Part shown: positions 43,236 to 54,243 of the stretch, one piece after another
Numbering within the stretch: position 1 is the first letter of the stretch
How the letters are laid out: the number at the start of each line of letters is the position of its first letter
Assembly (NCBI GenBank): GCA_963989245.1
Contig: OZ022349.1
Span: forward strand, 30,992,193 to 31,056,192
DNA from: Nansenia antarctica
Lineage: Eukaryota > Chordata > Actinopteri > Argentiniformes > Microstomatidae
Direction: 5' to 3'
DNA length: 64,000 nt
Made by a program: the position numbers and the translations under genes
The notes under the pieces: generated by a model
Told to the model about the DNA's origin: nothing
Seen by the model: only the letters and a program-made list of their open reading frames with translations
Database searches by the model: none

Positions 43236-43604
43236 AGTTTTCTGAGGTGCTGTGGAGTCTGGTGGGCATGTGGTGTCTTTTGCCTCATCTGAACAGAATT
43301 CTCTGATCAAAAAGATACTTCTGTCCGGCCATGTCAAGTCCGAGTGGGCCTTGAACATGAAGGGGTTCCTCCGAGGGGTGATAGATTTTTCTCGCGTGCA
43401 CGCGCACGTTTACCCGTACCTCCGCCGTTCTGTTCGTGGTGATTTTAGAGGCAATAGATTTTTTTTAATATATTATTACTAACACCAGAAGACAAGACAT
43501 ACAAACTGAGGTGAGCTACATTGCTTGTGTAACATTAGCTAGTAGCTATCCATTTTTCACTCATACACGGCCGGAAAAGGAACAGAAATACAACGGTGAC
43601 TTAC

Positions 43605-43885
43605 GGTGGTATCTTGCGGCTGTCTTCACAAAGAGCTCCAGGATGCTTTCGCTTGAGGTGCTCGTTCATTGCAGATGTACTCCTGTGATAGGCCATTTCA
43701 TTTCTGCACAGTTTACAGACCACCACATTCTTTTTTTGTAAAAGCCGGACATTGCAAAACGTCACGTTTGACGTCAGACTTAACAACCGGATATTCAGGA
43801 CGCACAGAAATAGGAGACAGCCAATTGGAGCGCTGCTACAGCTCACGTGTAAGCGAAAAGTATTCGGCCTGCCATAGACTTGCAT
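43605..43885 (-). CDS. BED-type zinc finger exon, probably 5' exon of a hAT (ZBED-like) transposase
   Basis: On the minus strand it encodes NVVVCKLCRNEMAYHRSTSA followed by MNEHLKRKHPG, a BED finger with the CX2C pair and the H...H pair in NEHLKRKH. It ends at a canonical donor (ACC|GTAAGT, with the intron beginning at 43604). BED fingers sit at the N-terminus of hAT transposases and of the domesticated ZBED proteins. Upstream on the same strand lies sequence matching a hAT MITE (62448-62698), which favours a transposon 5' end rather than a host gene. The true first codon is unclear, and no catalytic exon was found nearby. It would act as a nuclear DNA-binding domain. Confidence 0.55.
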
Positions 43886-43892
43886 TGACCGG

Positions 43893-44107
43893 CGCCCCGA
43901 CGCCTCCCCCTATGTATTTTAACAGTGAATTTTACACACACACAGATAAAATGTTTATTGTATTGGAGGATTTTTAATGAATGCTGATAGGCGCCGACAG
44001 AATATCAGCCGCATTTTGTGAATAAACAATGTTTATTTAAAAAAAAAACTTTTACAAATCGCAACTAGGAAGTGAAGGTGGGGAACTAGGAAGTGAAGGT
44101 GGGGGCG
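43893..44107 (-). mobile_element. hAT 5' terminal region (matches MITE at 62448-62698, inverted), truncated
   Basis: From GGCGCCGCCCCCACC to ATACATAGGGGGAGG on the minus strand it matches the hAT MITE at 62.45 kb. It lacks that element's first ~30 bp because the foldback sequence abuts it. Downstream on the minus strand it continues into the BED exon, unlike the MITE, which jumps to the opposite terminus. Confidence 0.65.
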
Positions 44108-44515
44108 GCGCCTGCCATATCTTGCTCCCCTTCGCATGATTCGCGCGTAGCTGTGCTGTGATTGTGATAGAGACATGAGCCCTTTCATGTTCTTTATGCG
44201 CCTGAGTCTCCTAAACACGTAGACACCAACCCCGAGTCGATCAATGATTCCTACGATGAGCTGTGGTAACTTTCCCGCACCTACCCCCTACCGGTGAATG
44301 CCTAATTTTTGCGGGTTTCCGGAGGTAATATGCGGTAGGTGCGGGAAAGTTACCATAGCTCAGCGTAGGAAGCTCTGAACGACTCGGGGTTGGTCTCTGC
44401 TTGTTCAGGAGACCCAGGCGCATAAAGAATATCTGGCTCATGTCTCTATCACAAGCACAGCCCGAGCTACGTGCGACTCACGCGAAGGGGAGCAGAATAT
44501 GGCAGGGCACTTTTT
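44108..44515. mobile_element. Foldback element, copy 1 (~175-bp inverted arms)
   Basis: Left arm TGCCATATCTTGCTCCCCTT through GGTAACTTTCCCGCACCTACC, a loop of ~50 nt, then the inverted right arm ending AAGGGGAGCAGAATATGGCA. The arms agree at roughly 85 percent. There is no ORF. A second copy lies at 61981-62394 in opposite orientation. Confidence 0.75.
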
Positions 44516-45230
44516 TTTTCTTCTTCTTTTTTTTGTGAACCCGAATGCTGAGGCAGATGAAAGGTCAAACCCATGGATGGGTACATTTATTGTTTTCTGA
44601 ATTTTTTATGTTTAAATATACAAATGATACATGATCTACTTAAAATATTTCCATAACTTTCCAGAATAGAAATCTAATCAGTAAAAAAAGATCTAAAACT
44701 AATCTAAGCAAGCCTTTAGAATATGTGTGGTGACATTTTGACATTTTCATTTGTTTATATTTCCATAAATTAGAAGTTCTCAGCTATTCATAACTGGTTG
44801 AATGACTGAGATAGCCCTTTATTTTAAAAAGTTATGAGCATTTTAATGTATCATGTCAAAAAAAGTGAAAGGTCATTACCACCCCTTTCTCCTCCGGGTC
44901 GGGGGAGGAGCCTATGCAGATCGGCCGGTCTCGTTTGTCTGCTTGTGATGCGGTGTTAGTCTGCTCGCCTCGTCGGTATGCGAGGGACAGATCCATTTGT
45001 GTGTCTTCTAGTTAAGATTGTATTACTTTATGCTTATTGTGAGCATCAGTAAACTGGCAATAACACAGGTGAAAGTATCGTCTCTCCTTTCGCTCATGTG
45101 TGCGTGCGTTGCTTAACTGAGAATGAGACACGTTGAACGTGACGTTGTTTTGCTAGCAAACTACCCACCACAAAAACATAAAAATAAGTACTTTCTCTTT
45201 TGTTTTTTTAAAATGTTTATTCACCATAAT
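44516..45230. other. Unassigned sequence; first ~150 bp shared (inverted) with 61.83-61.98 kb
   Basis: The segment around TTTAAATATACAAATGATAC is the inverted counterpart of GTATCATTTG-like sequence at about 61845-61880. The two loci therefore share more than the foldback itself. No gene was recognised. Confidence 0.4.
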
Positions 45231-45454
45231 GTAGTATTTGTTTAACCTGGAAGCATCCAGTGACTACTGTGAAAGGGCAGTTGGCATCCAGGGAAGACTG
45301 GAAGACAGCCAGGAGAGACTGGATGACCGCAGGAAAGTCTGCACCGGGAGTGGACGGCTAGTTACCTCACCCACTTGTCCCATAAAGGGACACCCTAAAA
45401 CTGACTACGAAGACAAATAAGAAAAAACAACCCGATGGCCCTCCGAGAGGCGGG

Positions 45455-46435
45455 ATGGAAGAAGGGCCAATTCAAACGGATTTCTCGGTAACGACTGGAA
45501 CGGACATAGACAAAGATTCTTGGATTATGAGAAGATGCAGGTGTGGGTGGGAAAAGGTGACCACCTTCCGAGGTCTACGGATCCACCAGGGAAGGAAAAA
45601 GTGTGAAGAGGGAGGCCATCAGCAGCAACATTGCACTGCAACCGCAGGTCAGACAAGAGGAACCCAAAGCCAGGTGGCAAACCACAGTGCTGAGGGATCC
45701 AACGCTGCTGAGGAAAGGCAGGCGGAGGACACAGGAGGGCCCTCGGTGGACACCAATGCCTCTGAGGGGGGCACCGCTGAAGACACACACAGAACACAAA
45801 GCAACCCCAACAGCCAGGGGCAAAGCCGGAGAACAGAGAGGAGAGAACCTGGAAGGAGGCAGCTGGTCAAATGGCCAAAGGCAAACGAGGTTGCAGTCTG
45901 GCAGAAGCTGGACAAGGACCTCAGTTTCATCCTAGATCATTCACTGCGTGGCCAGGTGGACACCAAGCTGAACTGCATTGGAGACATCATGTATGATGAA
46001 GGCAGAGGCAGATTTGGAGTGATGGCTGAAAAGCGGAGATCAGGCCCAATGCAGAAGGGGAGAAGGGAGAGAGAGATTGAGCAGTTGGTGAAGAGGCGGC
46101 GTCAACTCCGAAAGCAGTGGAGGAAGGCAAGTAGAGAGGAGAAGGAGGGTCTGAAGCCACTGTGGGAGGAGGTGAAGGTAAACCTTGCCAGCCTGCGAAG
46201 GGCGGAGCGCATTCGCAAACGCAGAAGGCGGAAGGAGAAAGAGAGGAGTAACTTCTTCAAAAATCCCTTCAAGCATGCGAGACAGCTGCTAGAGGACAAG
46301 AGAAGCGGGAAGCTGGAGATTACTAGACCGGAGCTAGAGAATCACATCAGGGAGCAATACAGTGACAATGAATTCAACTCCGCTGGGATCCCCTGGATAT
46401 GTTCCCCGCCCAGCTCCCCCAGCTTTCCTGTTTAA
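45455..46435 (+). pseudogene. R2/Hero-like LINE ORF, N-terminal part (zinc finger, basic region)
   Basis: It begins MEEGPIQTDFSVTT. It contains a Cys/His finger (CRCGWEKVTTFRGLRIHQGR, then KKC) near residue 28, a low-complexity region, and a strongly basic stretch (RRRQLRKQWRKASREEKEG, IRKRRRRKEKER). It stops inside the first copy of a 100-bp tandem duplication. It is the DNA-binding front half of the protein whose RT half follows in another frame. Confidence 0.75.
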
Positions 46436-46573
46436 TGCTGCTCTCCCCAAACTCAGTGAAGTAGCAGACGAAGTCAACTCCGCTGGGATCCCCTGGATAT
46501 GTTCCCCGCCCAGCTCCCCCAGCTTTCCTGTTTAATGCTGCTCTCCCCAAACTCAGTGAAGTAGCAGACGTGG
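46374..46573 (+). repeat. 100-bp tandem duplication inside the LINE coding region
   Basis: TCAACTCCGCTGGGATCCCC to GTAGCAGACG appears at 46374 and again at 46474. Since 100 is not a multiple of 3 it shifts the frame. Subtracting one copy still leaves the two halves one base out of register, so a further small indel exists. Confidence 0.9.
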
Positions 46574-48972
46574 TCCGGAAGGCAAGAGCAGCCTCAGCCC
46601 CAGGCCCCAACGGGATACCATACAAGCTGCACAAGAACTGCCCAGGAGTCCTGAGACACCTGTGGAACCTGTTGAGAGTGGCTTGGAAGAACCAAGTCAT
46701 CCCTTCAGAGTGGCAAAGAGCTCTCACAGTTTTCATCCCGAAGGAGCAGAACTCCACTACCATCAGCCAGTTTAGGAGTATCGCTCTCCTCAATGTTGAA
46801 GGGAAGATCTTCTTTTCTATCTTGGCTAAGAGGTTGACCAGCTACCTCACAAGTAACGAGTACATCGACACCAGCTGCCAGAAGGCGGGTGTGCCAGGCT
46901 TCCCAGGGTGTGTGGAACACTCTGCAGTAATATGGGAGCAGATCCAAAGGGCGAAAAGAGAGAGAGGTGACCTGCATGTCGTGTGGCTGGACCTCGCCAA
47001 CGCATACGGGTCTGTCCCCCACCAACTCATCGAGTTTGCCTTGGATTTCTTTTACATCCCAGTCTGCATTAAAGCCCTGGTGGCCAAGTACTTTGAAGAC
47101 CTCCAGATGTGCTGCACCCATCAGGACTTCACAACAGGCTGGCAACAGTTGGAAGTAGGCATTGCCATGGGATGCTCAATCTCCCCCATCCTGTTTGTTG
47201 CAGCCTTCGAGATCATCCTCATAGGGGCCAGGAAGATGGTCGGAGGAGTGAAACTGCCCTCAGGTGAAAGGCTACCAGCGGTGAGAGGCTATATGGACGA
47301 CATCACCACCATTCTCCAGACAGCAGCGTGTACAACAAGACTGCTGAAGAGGATAGACGAGCTTGTGAGCTGGGCGAGGATGAAGATCAAACCCCCCAAA
47401 TCACGCAGTGTGTCTATCAGGAAAGGAGTCAGAAGCGACAACACCATCTTTGTCGCAGGTGGTGAGGACATCCCATTGCTGGCAAATCAACCCGTCCGCA
47501 GCCTGGGTCGAACCTACACAGCAGAGCTTTCTGACAGGCAGATGGGGGAGACGGTGAGGAAGCAGCTCGCAGATGGCCTGGCCAGGATCAACCAGAGCCA
47601 GCTCCCCGGAAAGTACAAAGTATGGTGTTACCAGTTCATACTGTACCAAAGGGTGATGTGGCCTCTGAAGATGAGCGAAATCCCCTCCTCAGTGGTAAGC
47701 AAGATGGACGGGCTGGCAAACTCGTTCATCAGGAAGTGGCTGGGACTGCCAAGATGCCTCTCAGACGTGGGCCTCTTTGGTAGGAACACGCTTCAACTGC
47801 CACTGCGATCCATCAGCTCTGGATACAAGCAGGAGAAGGCTCGGTTGGTGCTAGAGCTGAGGGAATCCACTGACCAGCTGGTGAGAGCAGCGGGCACCCA
47901 GATAAGAACTGGAAGGAAGTGGAAAGCCCAAGAGGAGGTTGATTTGGCAATCGGCCAGCTGAAGCACCGCGAGGTGGTCGGCAGAGTCCAGGAGGGTAGA
48001 GCAGGCCTTGGAAGGGGCGAGACTCCCATGTTCTGGTCAAAGGCTTCCAAAGAAGATCGTAGAGCCATGGTGGTGGCAGAAGTGGCAAGAACTGAGCAGG
48101 AACGCCTTAACATAAAGGCGGTGTCCCAGGGCAAGCAAGGACGCTGGACGTCATGGGAAGGTCTCACAAACAGGCCCATGTCATGGTCTGACCTGTGGAA
48201 GATCCCCCAAGCTAGGCTCAGCTTCCTGATCAGAGCAACATATGACACCTTGCCTTGTCCCCGAAACCTCCACCAATGGTTTTCTGCCGAAGAGACCTGC
48301 CCCCTTTGCAACACCATCAATGCGAGCCTCCAGCACATCCTGACAGGCTGCAAGACAGCGCTGTCCCAAGGCCGCTACACATGGCGACACGACCTGGTGC
48401 TGAAAAAGCTGGCAGAGGTGGCAGAGACATGCAGACAGGAGGCAAACAGCAGACCTTCCGCTCCAGACAGACATCCCATCCAGTTTGCAAGGGCTGGAGA
48501 GAGAGTCAAACCCTCCCGTCAGAGAGATACAGCAAGACTCCTCCCACCGGGTAGTGAGTGGACCATGAGGGTCGACCTGGGGAGACAGCTCCAGTTCCCC
48601 AGGGAGATCGTGGAAACATCGCTCCGACCAGACCTGGTCATGTGGTCAGAGGCTTGCAAGACAGTCCTTCTGGTCGAACTCACTGTCCCTTGGGAGGGTG
48701 GTTTGGAGGCAGCCAACGAGCGGAAGCGAGCCAAGTATGCAGATCTGGCGGCGGAGTGCAGGGAGGCTGGCTGGAAAGCCGTTACGTGCCCTGTGGAAGT
48801 GGGGTGTAGGGGCTTCGTAGGTTCCTCAGCTGCTCGCCTACTCCGTGACATAGGATGCACAGGAGCAAGGCATCGGAAAGTCATGAAAGAGCTGGCTGAG
48901 GAGGCGGAGAAAGGCAGCTTCTGGCTGTGGCTAAGAAGGAAGCATAAGGGTTGGGGGGCGAACAACACCTAG
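46570..48972 (+). pseudogene. R2/Hero-like LINE ORF, RT and restriction-like endonuclease part
   Basis: 800 codons. RT motifs include APGPNGIPYKL (about 16), FRSIAL, VWLDLANAYGSVPH and the catalytic YMDD at 241-244. A CCHC finger CPLCNTINASLQHILTGC starts at about 577. The endonuclease core shows RPDLV with its Asp at about 688, then VELTVPWE and KYADLAAEC. The RT-endonuclease region is uninterrupted, but the join to the N-terminal half is broken by the duplication. The element would insert by target-primed reverse transcription. Confidence 0.85.
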
Positions 48973-49190
48973 GGCATCAGCAGGGGGTGGCAGGGAGATA
49001 TCCCTGCCATCGCTCCGCCACCAGGAGATGTACTGGGGTTAAAGGAGCGAAACGTCAATGACTGGTGGTCCCCAGCTGATGACCCAGTTAGGCCCACATA
49101 GGTGTTCAGTGAGGTGTCACAGCACACCTGTTCTAAAGGCACTGTTGGAGGTGCGTCAGGCAGCAATGCCCAGCAGGAGTACCATCACCT

Positions 49191-49417
49191 GTATCATGAT
49201 TTGGAGTTCAAAGTACTAGAATACCACATAATATCAAAATCGCCAAAATCGCGATTTCCATCTATTTTTGCTCTTTGCCACAAACGAACGCCAGCGACAT
49301 CCGACGGGTTTTCCCAGGCCACCACACATATGGATAATAAAACATACAATACATAACATAACATAAAATAAAAATCGTACTATACTCCTCTTACTGTATT
49401 GTCTTTATATAATGTAC
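49191..49417. other. Unassigned sequence between LINE and piggyBac
   Basis: AT-rich, with a short ATAACATAACATAAAATAAA stretch. No feature was recognised. Confidence 0.4.
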
Positions 49418-49679
49418 TTAACCCTTGTGTGGTGTTCGGGTCAACCGGACCCGTTTTCAATTTTTACTTAAAGAGAAATGGTACAAGAATACATTTTATC
49501 AATCTGAAACTCCATGGCCTTGGCTCATTTTATATGAAAAACAAAAAAAAAATGTTTTACACATCCTACAATACCCCAACAAATGTATGTCCTTCATAAG
49601 ATGTTCGGGTCATTTTGACCCGGATACACAGAGACACAGAAACATACACACGCTCACACTGACACTCACTCACACACCT

Positions 49680-49890
49680 CTGCTCTTTACCCTTTGAAAT
49701 GCAACATTGTATAATAATAATAAATAATAATATTGTACTGTACTCCTCACACCTGCACAAGAAGCCGTCTGCTCTGGCTTTCCCGCGCCGAGAAGCTGTC
49801 TGCTCTCGCACTTTTTACCCTTTGAATTGCAATATTGTAAAAATAATAATAATAATATTGTACTGCACCTGCACATCATGGGAGGGATAA
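49680..49890 (+). promoter_or_regulatory. Direct repeat upstream of piggyBac transposase
   Basis: TTTACCCTTTGAAATGCAA with ATAATAATATTGTACTG occurs at about 49686-49742 and again at about 49806-49866. This lies just before the transposase frame and may include promoter sequence; that is inference. Confidence 0.35.
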
Positions 49891-49953
49891 AAGAGAGAAA
49901 TAGCTCTCCATCCCAGTGTATAGGTCATTTCAACTACAATCCTCCACCAGCAA

Positions 49954-50434
49954 CATGAAGAAAAGATTCAGTGTTCAGAGGGCCGTGGAGATAATATTTG
50001 AAGAGAGTGAGCAACATAGTGAAGTTGAAGGGGGGGAGGATGTTTCAGATGAGGATAAGGTAGAAATTAATTCAGAGTATTCTGATTCTAAAAGTGAATT
50101 TGGAGATGAGTTTCACTCTGAGCATGCAGCAGAAGGAGCCCCACAGCCAGCCACTGGAAGAGCCCCGCAGCCAGCCACTGGAAGAGCCCCACAGCCAGCC
50201 ACTGCAGGAGCCCCACAGCCAGCCACTGGAAGAGCCCCGCAGCCAGCCACTGGAAGAGCCCCACAGCCAGCCACTGGAAGAGCCCTGCATCCAGCCACTG
50301 GAAGAGCCCAGCAGGCAGCCACTGCAGGAGCCCCACAGCCAGCCACTGCAGGAGCCCCACAGCCAGCCACTGCAGGAGCCCACACATATTTTTGTCCAAG
50401 AATGGCCAAATTGAATGGTCTTCATCCCCAATGA
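49954..50434 (+). pseudogene. piggyBac transposase N-terminal region (acidic, then 24-bp repeats)
   Basis: From an ATG at 49954: MKKRFSVQRAVEIIFEE, then an acidic segment typical of piggyBac N-termini (EVEGGEDVSDEDKVEI). From about 50137 a 24-bp coding minisatellite (CAGCCAGCCACTGGAAGAGC) runs ~10 units. The frame ends at 50434 and is one base out of register with the catalytic part. The shift probably arose in the repeat. Confidence 0.65.
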
Positions 50435-51763
50435 GAGAGCCCCCCCGCTCAGCTGCTAACATTATAAGGATGGTACCAGGGCCCACACGATTGGCAGTGA
50501 CTCATGTTGATGATAGCAAGTCATCCTTTGAGCTGCTGATTACTGATTCAATTCAGAAAATAATTCTTGATATGACCAACCTTGAGGGGAGACGTGTTTT
50601 TGGGGCGGAGTGGAAAGAGATGGACAACACACACTTACAGTCCTATTTTGGGATCCTCATCCTAGCAGGTGTCTATAGGTCAAGAGGGGAGTTGACTGAA
50701 AGTCTGTGGGATGTGGAGACAGGGAGAGCAATTTTTAGAGTCACAATGTCTCTGGAGAGCTTCCATATCTTCTCGAGGGTCATCAGGTTTGATGACCGGG
50801 AATCAAGACCTGTTAGACGGCGGAGGGACAAGTTGGCTGCAATCCGCACGGTGTGGGACAAGTGGGTGGACCGGCTTCCACTTCTTTACAACCCTGGGCC
50901 CAATCTAACTGTGGATGAACGGCTTGTGGGGTTTAGAGGTCGTTGCCCCTTCAGGCAGTATATGCCCTCCAAACCAGCAAGGTACGGAATAAAAATCTGG
51001 GCTGCCTGTGATGCCGTTTCATCGTATGCATGGAACATGCACATTTATACAGGGAAGCCAGAGGGAGGAGCCCCTGAGAGAAACCAGGGGACACGGGTGG
51101 TGTTGGATATGTCACAGGGCCTCAGTGGCCATAACATCACCGGTGATAATTTCTTTACATCCTACAGCCTGGGACAGGAACTTCTCAAACGAAAGGTGAC
51201 AATGGTTGGAACAGTCCGAAAAAACAAGACGGAGCTCCCACCCCAGTTTCTAAATGTGAAGAACAGGCCAGTCCATTCCTCCAACTTTGTGTTTACAGCC
51301 AACACTACCCTGGTGTCTTACATACCAAAAAAGGGCAAGCATGTGATGCTCATGAGCACTCTACATAGGGATGGAAGAATCAGTGGCCGGGAGGACCGTA
51401 AGCCAGAGGTCATACTTGACTACAACGCCACCAAAGGTGGAGTAGACAACCTGGACAAGCTGCTGGCCTGCTACAGCTGCCAAAGAAGAACTCTACAGTG
51501 GCCTCTCGTGATCTTCTTCAACATCCTGGATGTTTCAGCCTACAATGCGTTTTCAATATGGATGGCAGTCAACCCAGACTGGAACCAAAGGAAGCTCCAA
51601 AGATGACGTCTTTTCCTTGAGGAGCTAGGTATGGCACTGGTGACACCGCATATCCAAAGGAGACAACATATGCCCAGGACCCCAACTTCTCTAGCCATAG
51701 TGAGGAGGATTACAGATGCTCCACCTGCACAACCCACACAACCACAATCTCCAGTGCCTGAGG
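50392..51763 (+). pseudogene. piggyBac transposase catalytic domain, exon 1, with one in-frame stop
   Basis: An open frame of 404 codons from 50392 starts SKNGQIEWSSSP. The three catalytic aspartates are present as TVDERL (D175), TGDNFF (D252) and GVDNLD (D352). Their spacing, 77 and 100 residues, matches the D268/D346/D447 triad of the moth piggyBac enzyme. A TGA at 51604-51606 interrupts the frame, which then continues RLFLEELGMALVTP to SPVPE and a GTAAGT donor at 51764. Apart from this codon and the N-terminal shift the enzyme looks complete. It would cut and paste at TTAA sites in the nucleus. Confidence 0.85.
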
Positions 51764-51781
51764 TAAGTGTCCTGTTGCGGT

Positions 51782-51819
<38 letters not shown>

Positions 51820-51925
51820 TGTGTTGATTCACTTGCTTAGTCAAATGTATTGATCGCTTTGGTAAATGTAAGTCGCTTTGGAATAAGGCGTCTGCTAAAT
51901 GCCAAAAATGTTAATGTAAATGTAA

Positions 51926-51967
<42 letters not shown>

Positions 51968-52086
51968 GTGTGTGTGCGTGTCTGTGTGTGTGTGTGCGTG
52001 TGTGTGTGTGTGTGTGTGAGTGATTTAGAGTATTAGGAGACGTGGTGGAAAAAAAAATCCTGAACTAAGTCTTTTCATTATTCTAG
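51764..52086 (+). other. Intron in piggyBac transposase, with GT microsatellites and an L2/SINE tail
   Basis: GTAAGT donor at 51764 and TTCTAG acceptor ending 52086. Two GT runs (about 51785-51820 and 51930-52018) surround a small insert with GTAAGTCGCTTTGG and GCGTCTGCTAAATGCC, the same tail as at 8825-8855. Confidence 0.7.
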
Positions 52087-52203
52087 ACTGCAGCCGATGG
52101 CAAAAAGAGGAAGCGCTGCGAGGTGTGTGGACCCTCAAAGGACACAAAGACACGGACCACATGCAGCAACTGCAAAAAGTACATTTGTGGTACACATACA
52201 TAA
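52087..52203 (+). CDS. piggyBac transposase C-terminal exon (Cys-rich domain)
   Basis: 38 residues, TAADGKKRKRCEVCGPSKDT continuing to CSNCKKYICGTHT and a stop. The C-X2-C pairs and the final Cys/His match the RING-like cysteine-rich domain that binds piggyBac ends. It follows exon 1 in phase 0. Confidence 0.75.
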   Translation, partial: TAADGKKRKRCEVCGPSKDTKTRTTCSNCKKYICGTHT

Positions 52204-52862
52204 CCAGTGTTATTTCAGTGACTAAAACAGTGTACATTCCACATGTTTTGTGTTTCAGCATTTGTAGCATTATTCTTGTTCATCACCTGTATTTTTTACA
52301 GCTTTGATTATAATGCTTTGAAAATCAATTGAGAATATAAGTTCAAAATAATAAACATCAATAAAAACATTGTTTCATTTACATTTTTTCCTAGATAAGT
52401 ATGATTTATGACAACCAAGTCTTTATTATAGTGGATTTTGTTTAGTGGAAGTTAGGAGCATCATGTGCGTAAAAACGCCTCTACTCATCATGCTGCCGTT
52501 CGGCCCCACCGATTCCCAGGGGTCTGACACTTTGAGGGTTGTTATTAGGCATCCTCTGCTCCAGCCCCTCCAAAGGGCAGCCCCCTAGGTCCACCAGAAC
52601 AAAATACTTTTGAATGTGTACACAGTACCTATTGTGCATTAATGGGTACAGTACCTGTTTGTGCCCAGAGGAGGCGCTCTTTACTATTATGGGCTATTTT
52701 TGGGCTATCTTGCACCCTGAGCATACTCCCTTGTACGGGTCACCATTGGGACTAGGAGCATCGTGTCAGGAAAAGTGCTTTCAAAACCCCAATGATGTCC
52801 CGGGTCAACTGGACCCGAACAGTACGAAAGGGTCCAAAAAGTGAACATCACACAAGGGTTAA

Positions 52863-52925
52863 AGCACTTTGAATTGTCCTTGTCGTATGAAATGTGCGAT
52901 ACAAATAAACTTGCCTTGCCTAAAC
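52863..52925 (+). mobile_element. LINE 3' tail fragment
   Basis: AAAGCACTTTGAATTG to ATACAAATAAACTTGCCTTG is a frequent fish LINE/SINE 3' end. It begins at the piggyBac right TTAA, so the piggyBac probably inserted into it. Confidence 0.5.
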
Positions 52926-53210
52926 CCTTTTTGAAGGTTTTGTTTATGTCCAGGTTTCACATATCTCTGTAGTTACATGTTCAGTGAGTGAGTCTAGTTG
53001 CTGGTGACCGCTAGGACCATAGGCAGATGCCTTGTTGGTAAGTAATTTGTTCTTGCTTAAAACAAATAAAGTGTGTGTTTACCTCCTCAAATAAATTAAC
53101 TTAGCCCCAGCCAGATCCATATTTAGAGGTAAGTTACCGCAGGTAACTTTAGCTAGCAAGCTAGTTTAGAGTTAGTGGTAATGTATATCTAGCTGGTTAG
53201 ATAACTATGC
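52926..53210. other. Unassigned sequence
   Basis: No ORF or known terminus was recognised. Confidence 0.35.
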
Positions 53211-53247
53211 GACCTTGGGTTCCCTGAAAGGTGCTATATAAATGCAA

Positions 53248-53280
<33 letters not shown>
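53211..53280 (+). mobile_element. LINE 3' tail with (ATT)n
   Basis: ACCTTGGGTTCCCTGAAAGG, then GCTATATAAATGCAAG and an ATT run. It is a typical L2/CR1-like tail. Confidence 0.6.
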
Positions 53281-53289
53281 ACTAGCTAG

Positions 53290-53570
53290 CTAGTTTTTTC
53301 CACCATAAATCATCTCCTGAAGCCACAACCATCTCCCACTACTAAGGCTACAGAGCAGCGATGTAACAGCTTCATTGACTTTTTCAGATACAAGGTCAAC
53401 AACATTCGCTCTCTGATGCCCAGCTCTTCCTCTCTGTCTCCCTCTGCTACCAACCCCTCGCCTGGGAGTTTGCCATCTTATAACAATCAGACCTGTAGTG
53501 AACAAATCTGTGCTATAGCAAACTCTGATTATTTTATGGATAGAGTTAACTTCCCTCTGCTAAAGTAATG
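53290..53570 (+). pseudogene. L2-like LINE internal coding fragment
   Basis: One frame reads CNSFIDFFRYKVNNIRSLM, which resembles the linker between endonuclease and RT in L2-type proteins. The RT part of such a protein begins at about 59297. The two may be halves of one copy separated by a 5.7-kb insertion. Confidence 0.5.
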
Positions 53571-54243
53571 AATTGATATATGACGTGAAAACAATGGCTT
53601 GAATCATCAGTAAACTGTATTTCCAAATCACATGAAGGTTCACAACAAAGATATACAACACAAATAACAATTCCTAACCAGTCCCGTTTGTCCGCAATGC
53701 AAACTATAGCTGGATCAAAGAAAATGAGTCTCAACAACCCTAGCCTATTAGGCCCGTCCACAGGGTTCCAGGCTGAATCAAAGTCATATAATCCAAAGCA
53801 GGACGGAAAAAACGCACGGCGCAACGAGACTGATCAGTCTTAATTAAACCCCCCCAAAAAAGCAATTGCATAAAACCCAAAAGAAAACAAAATAGATCGC
53901 TCTCACCCGTTCCTTGGGAGAGATGTGGAACAGCGATGAGCGTAGAGTAGAATAGGGTTGGTCAACACTTGTGATGACCAGGTGATCCACATACGACGGT
54001 GATGAAAGAGTCTTGGTGATCTCCGTGTAATAAACTAACTTGATTTCCCCGGATCAACGGTTCAAACTTTAGTCCGTCAGTGTGGTAACTTAAGCCGCTG
54101 CAATATCAAAACTGGCGCGCTCGTATTTCCTTCTCTCAAAACATTTCTCTCAAAACAACCCCCCTGATTCCTCCTTGACCCCTCCCTTATAATGGACAGG
54201 TGCCTCCAAAAGTCGCGTCTTTCCCCGATTAACCCGTACATTG
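53571..54243. other. Unassigned sequence to the left of Gypsy 2
   Basis: No gene was recognised. Possibly part of an element into which Gypsy 2 jumped. Confidence 0.35.

Larger units (their letters stand above)
45238..49190 (+). mobile_element. R2/NeSL/Hero-like LINE (restriction-like endonuclease type)
   Basis: Two adjacent frames (45455-46435 and 46570-48972) encode an N-terminal Cys/His finger region, RT, and a C-terminal CCHC finger plus restriction-like endonuclease. This layout belongs to the older non-LTR group rather than the APE-type LINEs. The 5' and 3' edges are approximate. Frame breaks make this copy inactive. Confidence 0.8.
49418..52862 (+). mobile_element. piggyBac transposon, 3.4 kb, with transposase gene
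   Basis: TTAA flanks both ends (49418-49421 and 52859-52862). The inverted termini begin CCCTTGTGTGGTGTTC and, at the right, end GAACATCACACAAGGG. Both ends carry the subterminal GGGTCAACYGGACCCG palindrome. The interior encodes a piggyBac-type transposase in pieces. It is similar in layout to PGBD-like elements of fish. Confidence 0.9.

Noticed and set aside
45575..46299. Several minus-strand frames under the R2-like LINE
   Set aside because: They are shadow frames opposite a recognised element ORF, with no domains.
50072..50486. Minus-strand CSGWLWGSCSGW frames over the piggyBac N-terminal repeat
   Set aside because: They are shadows of the 24-bp repeat, opposite the transposase.
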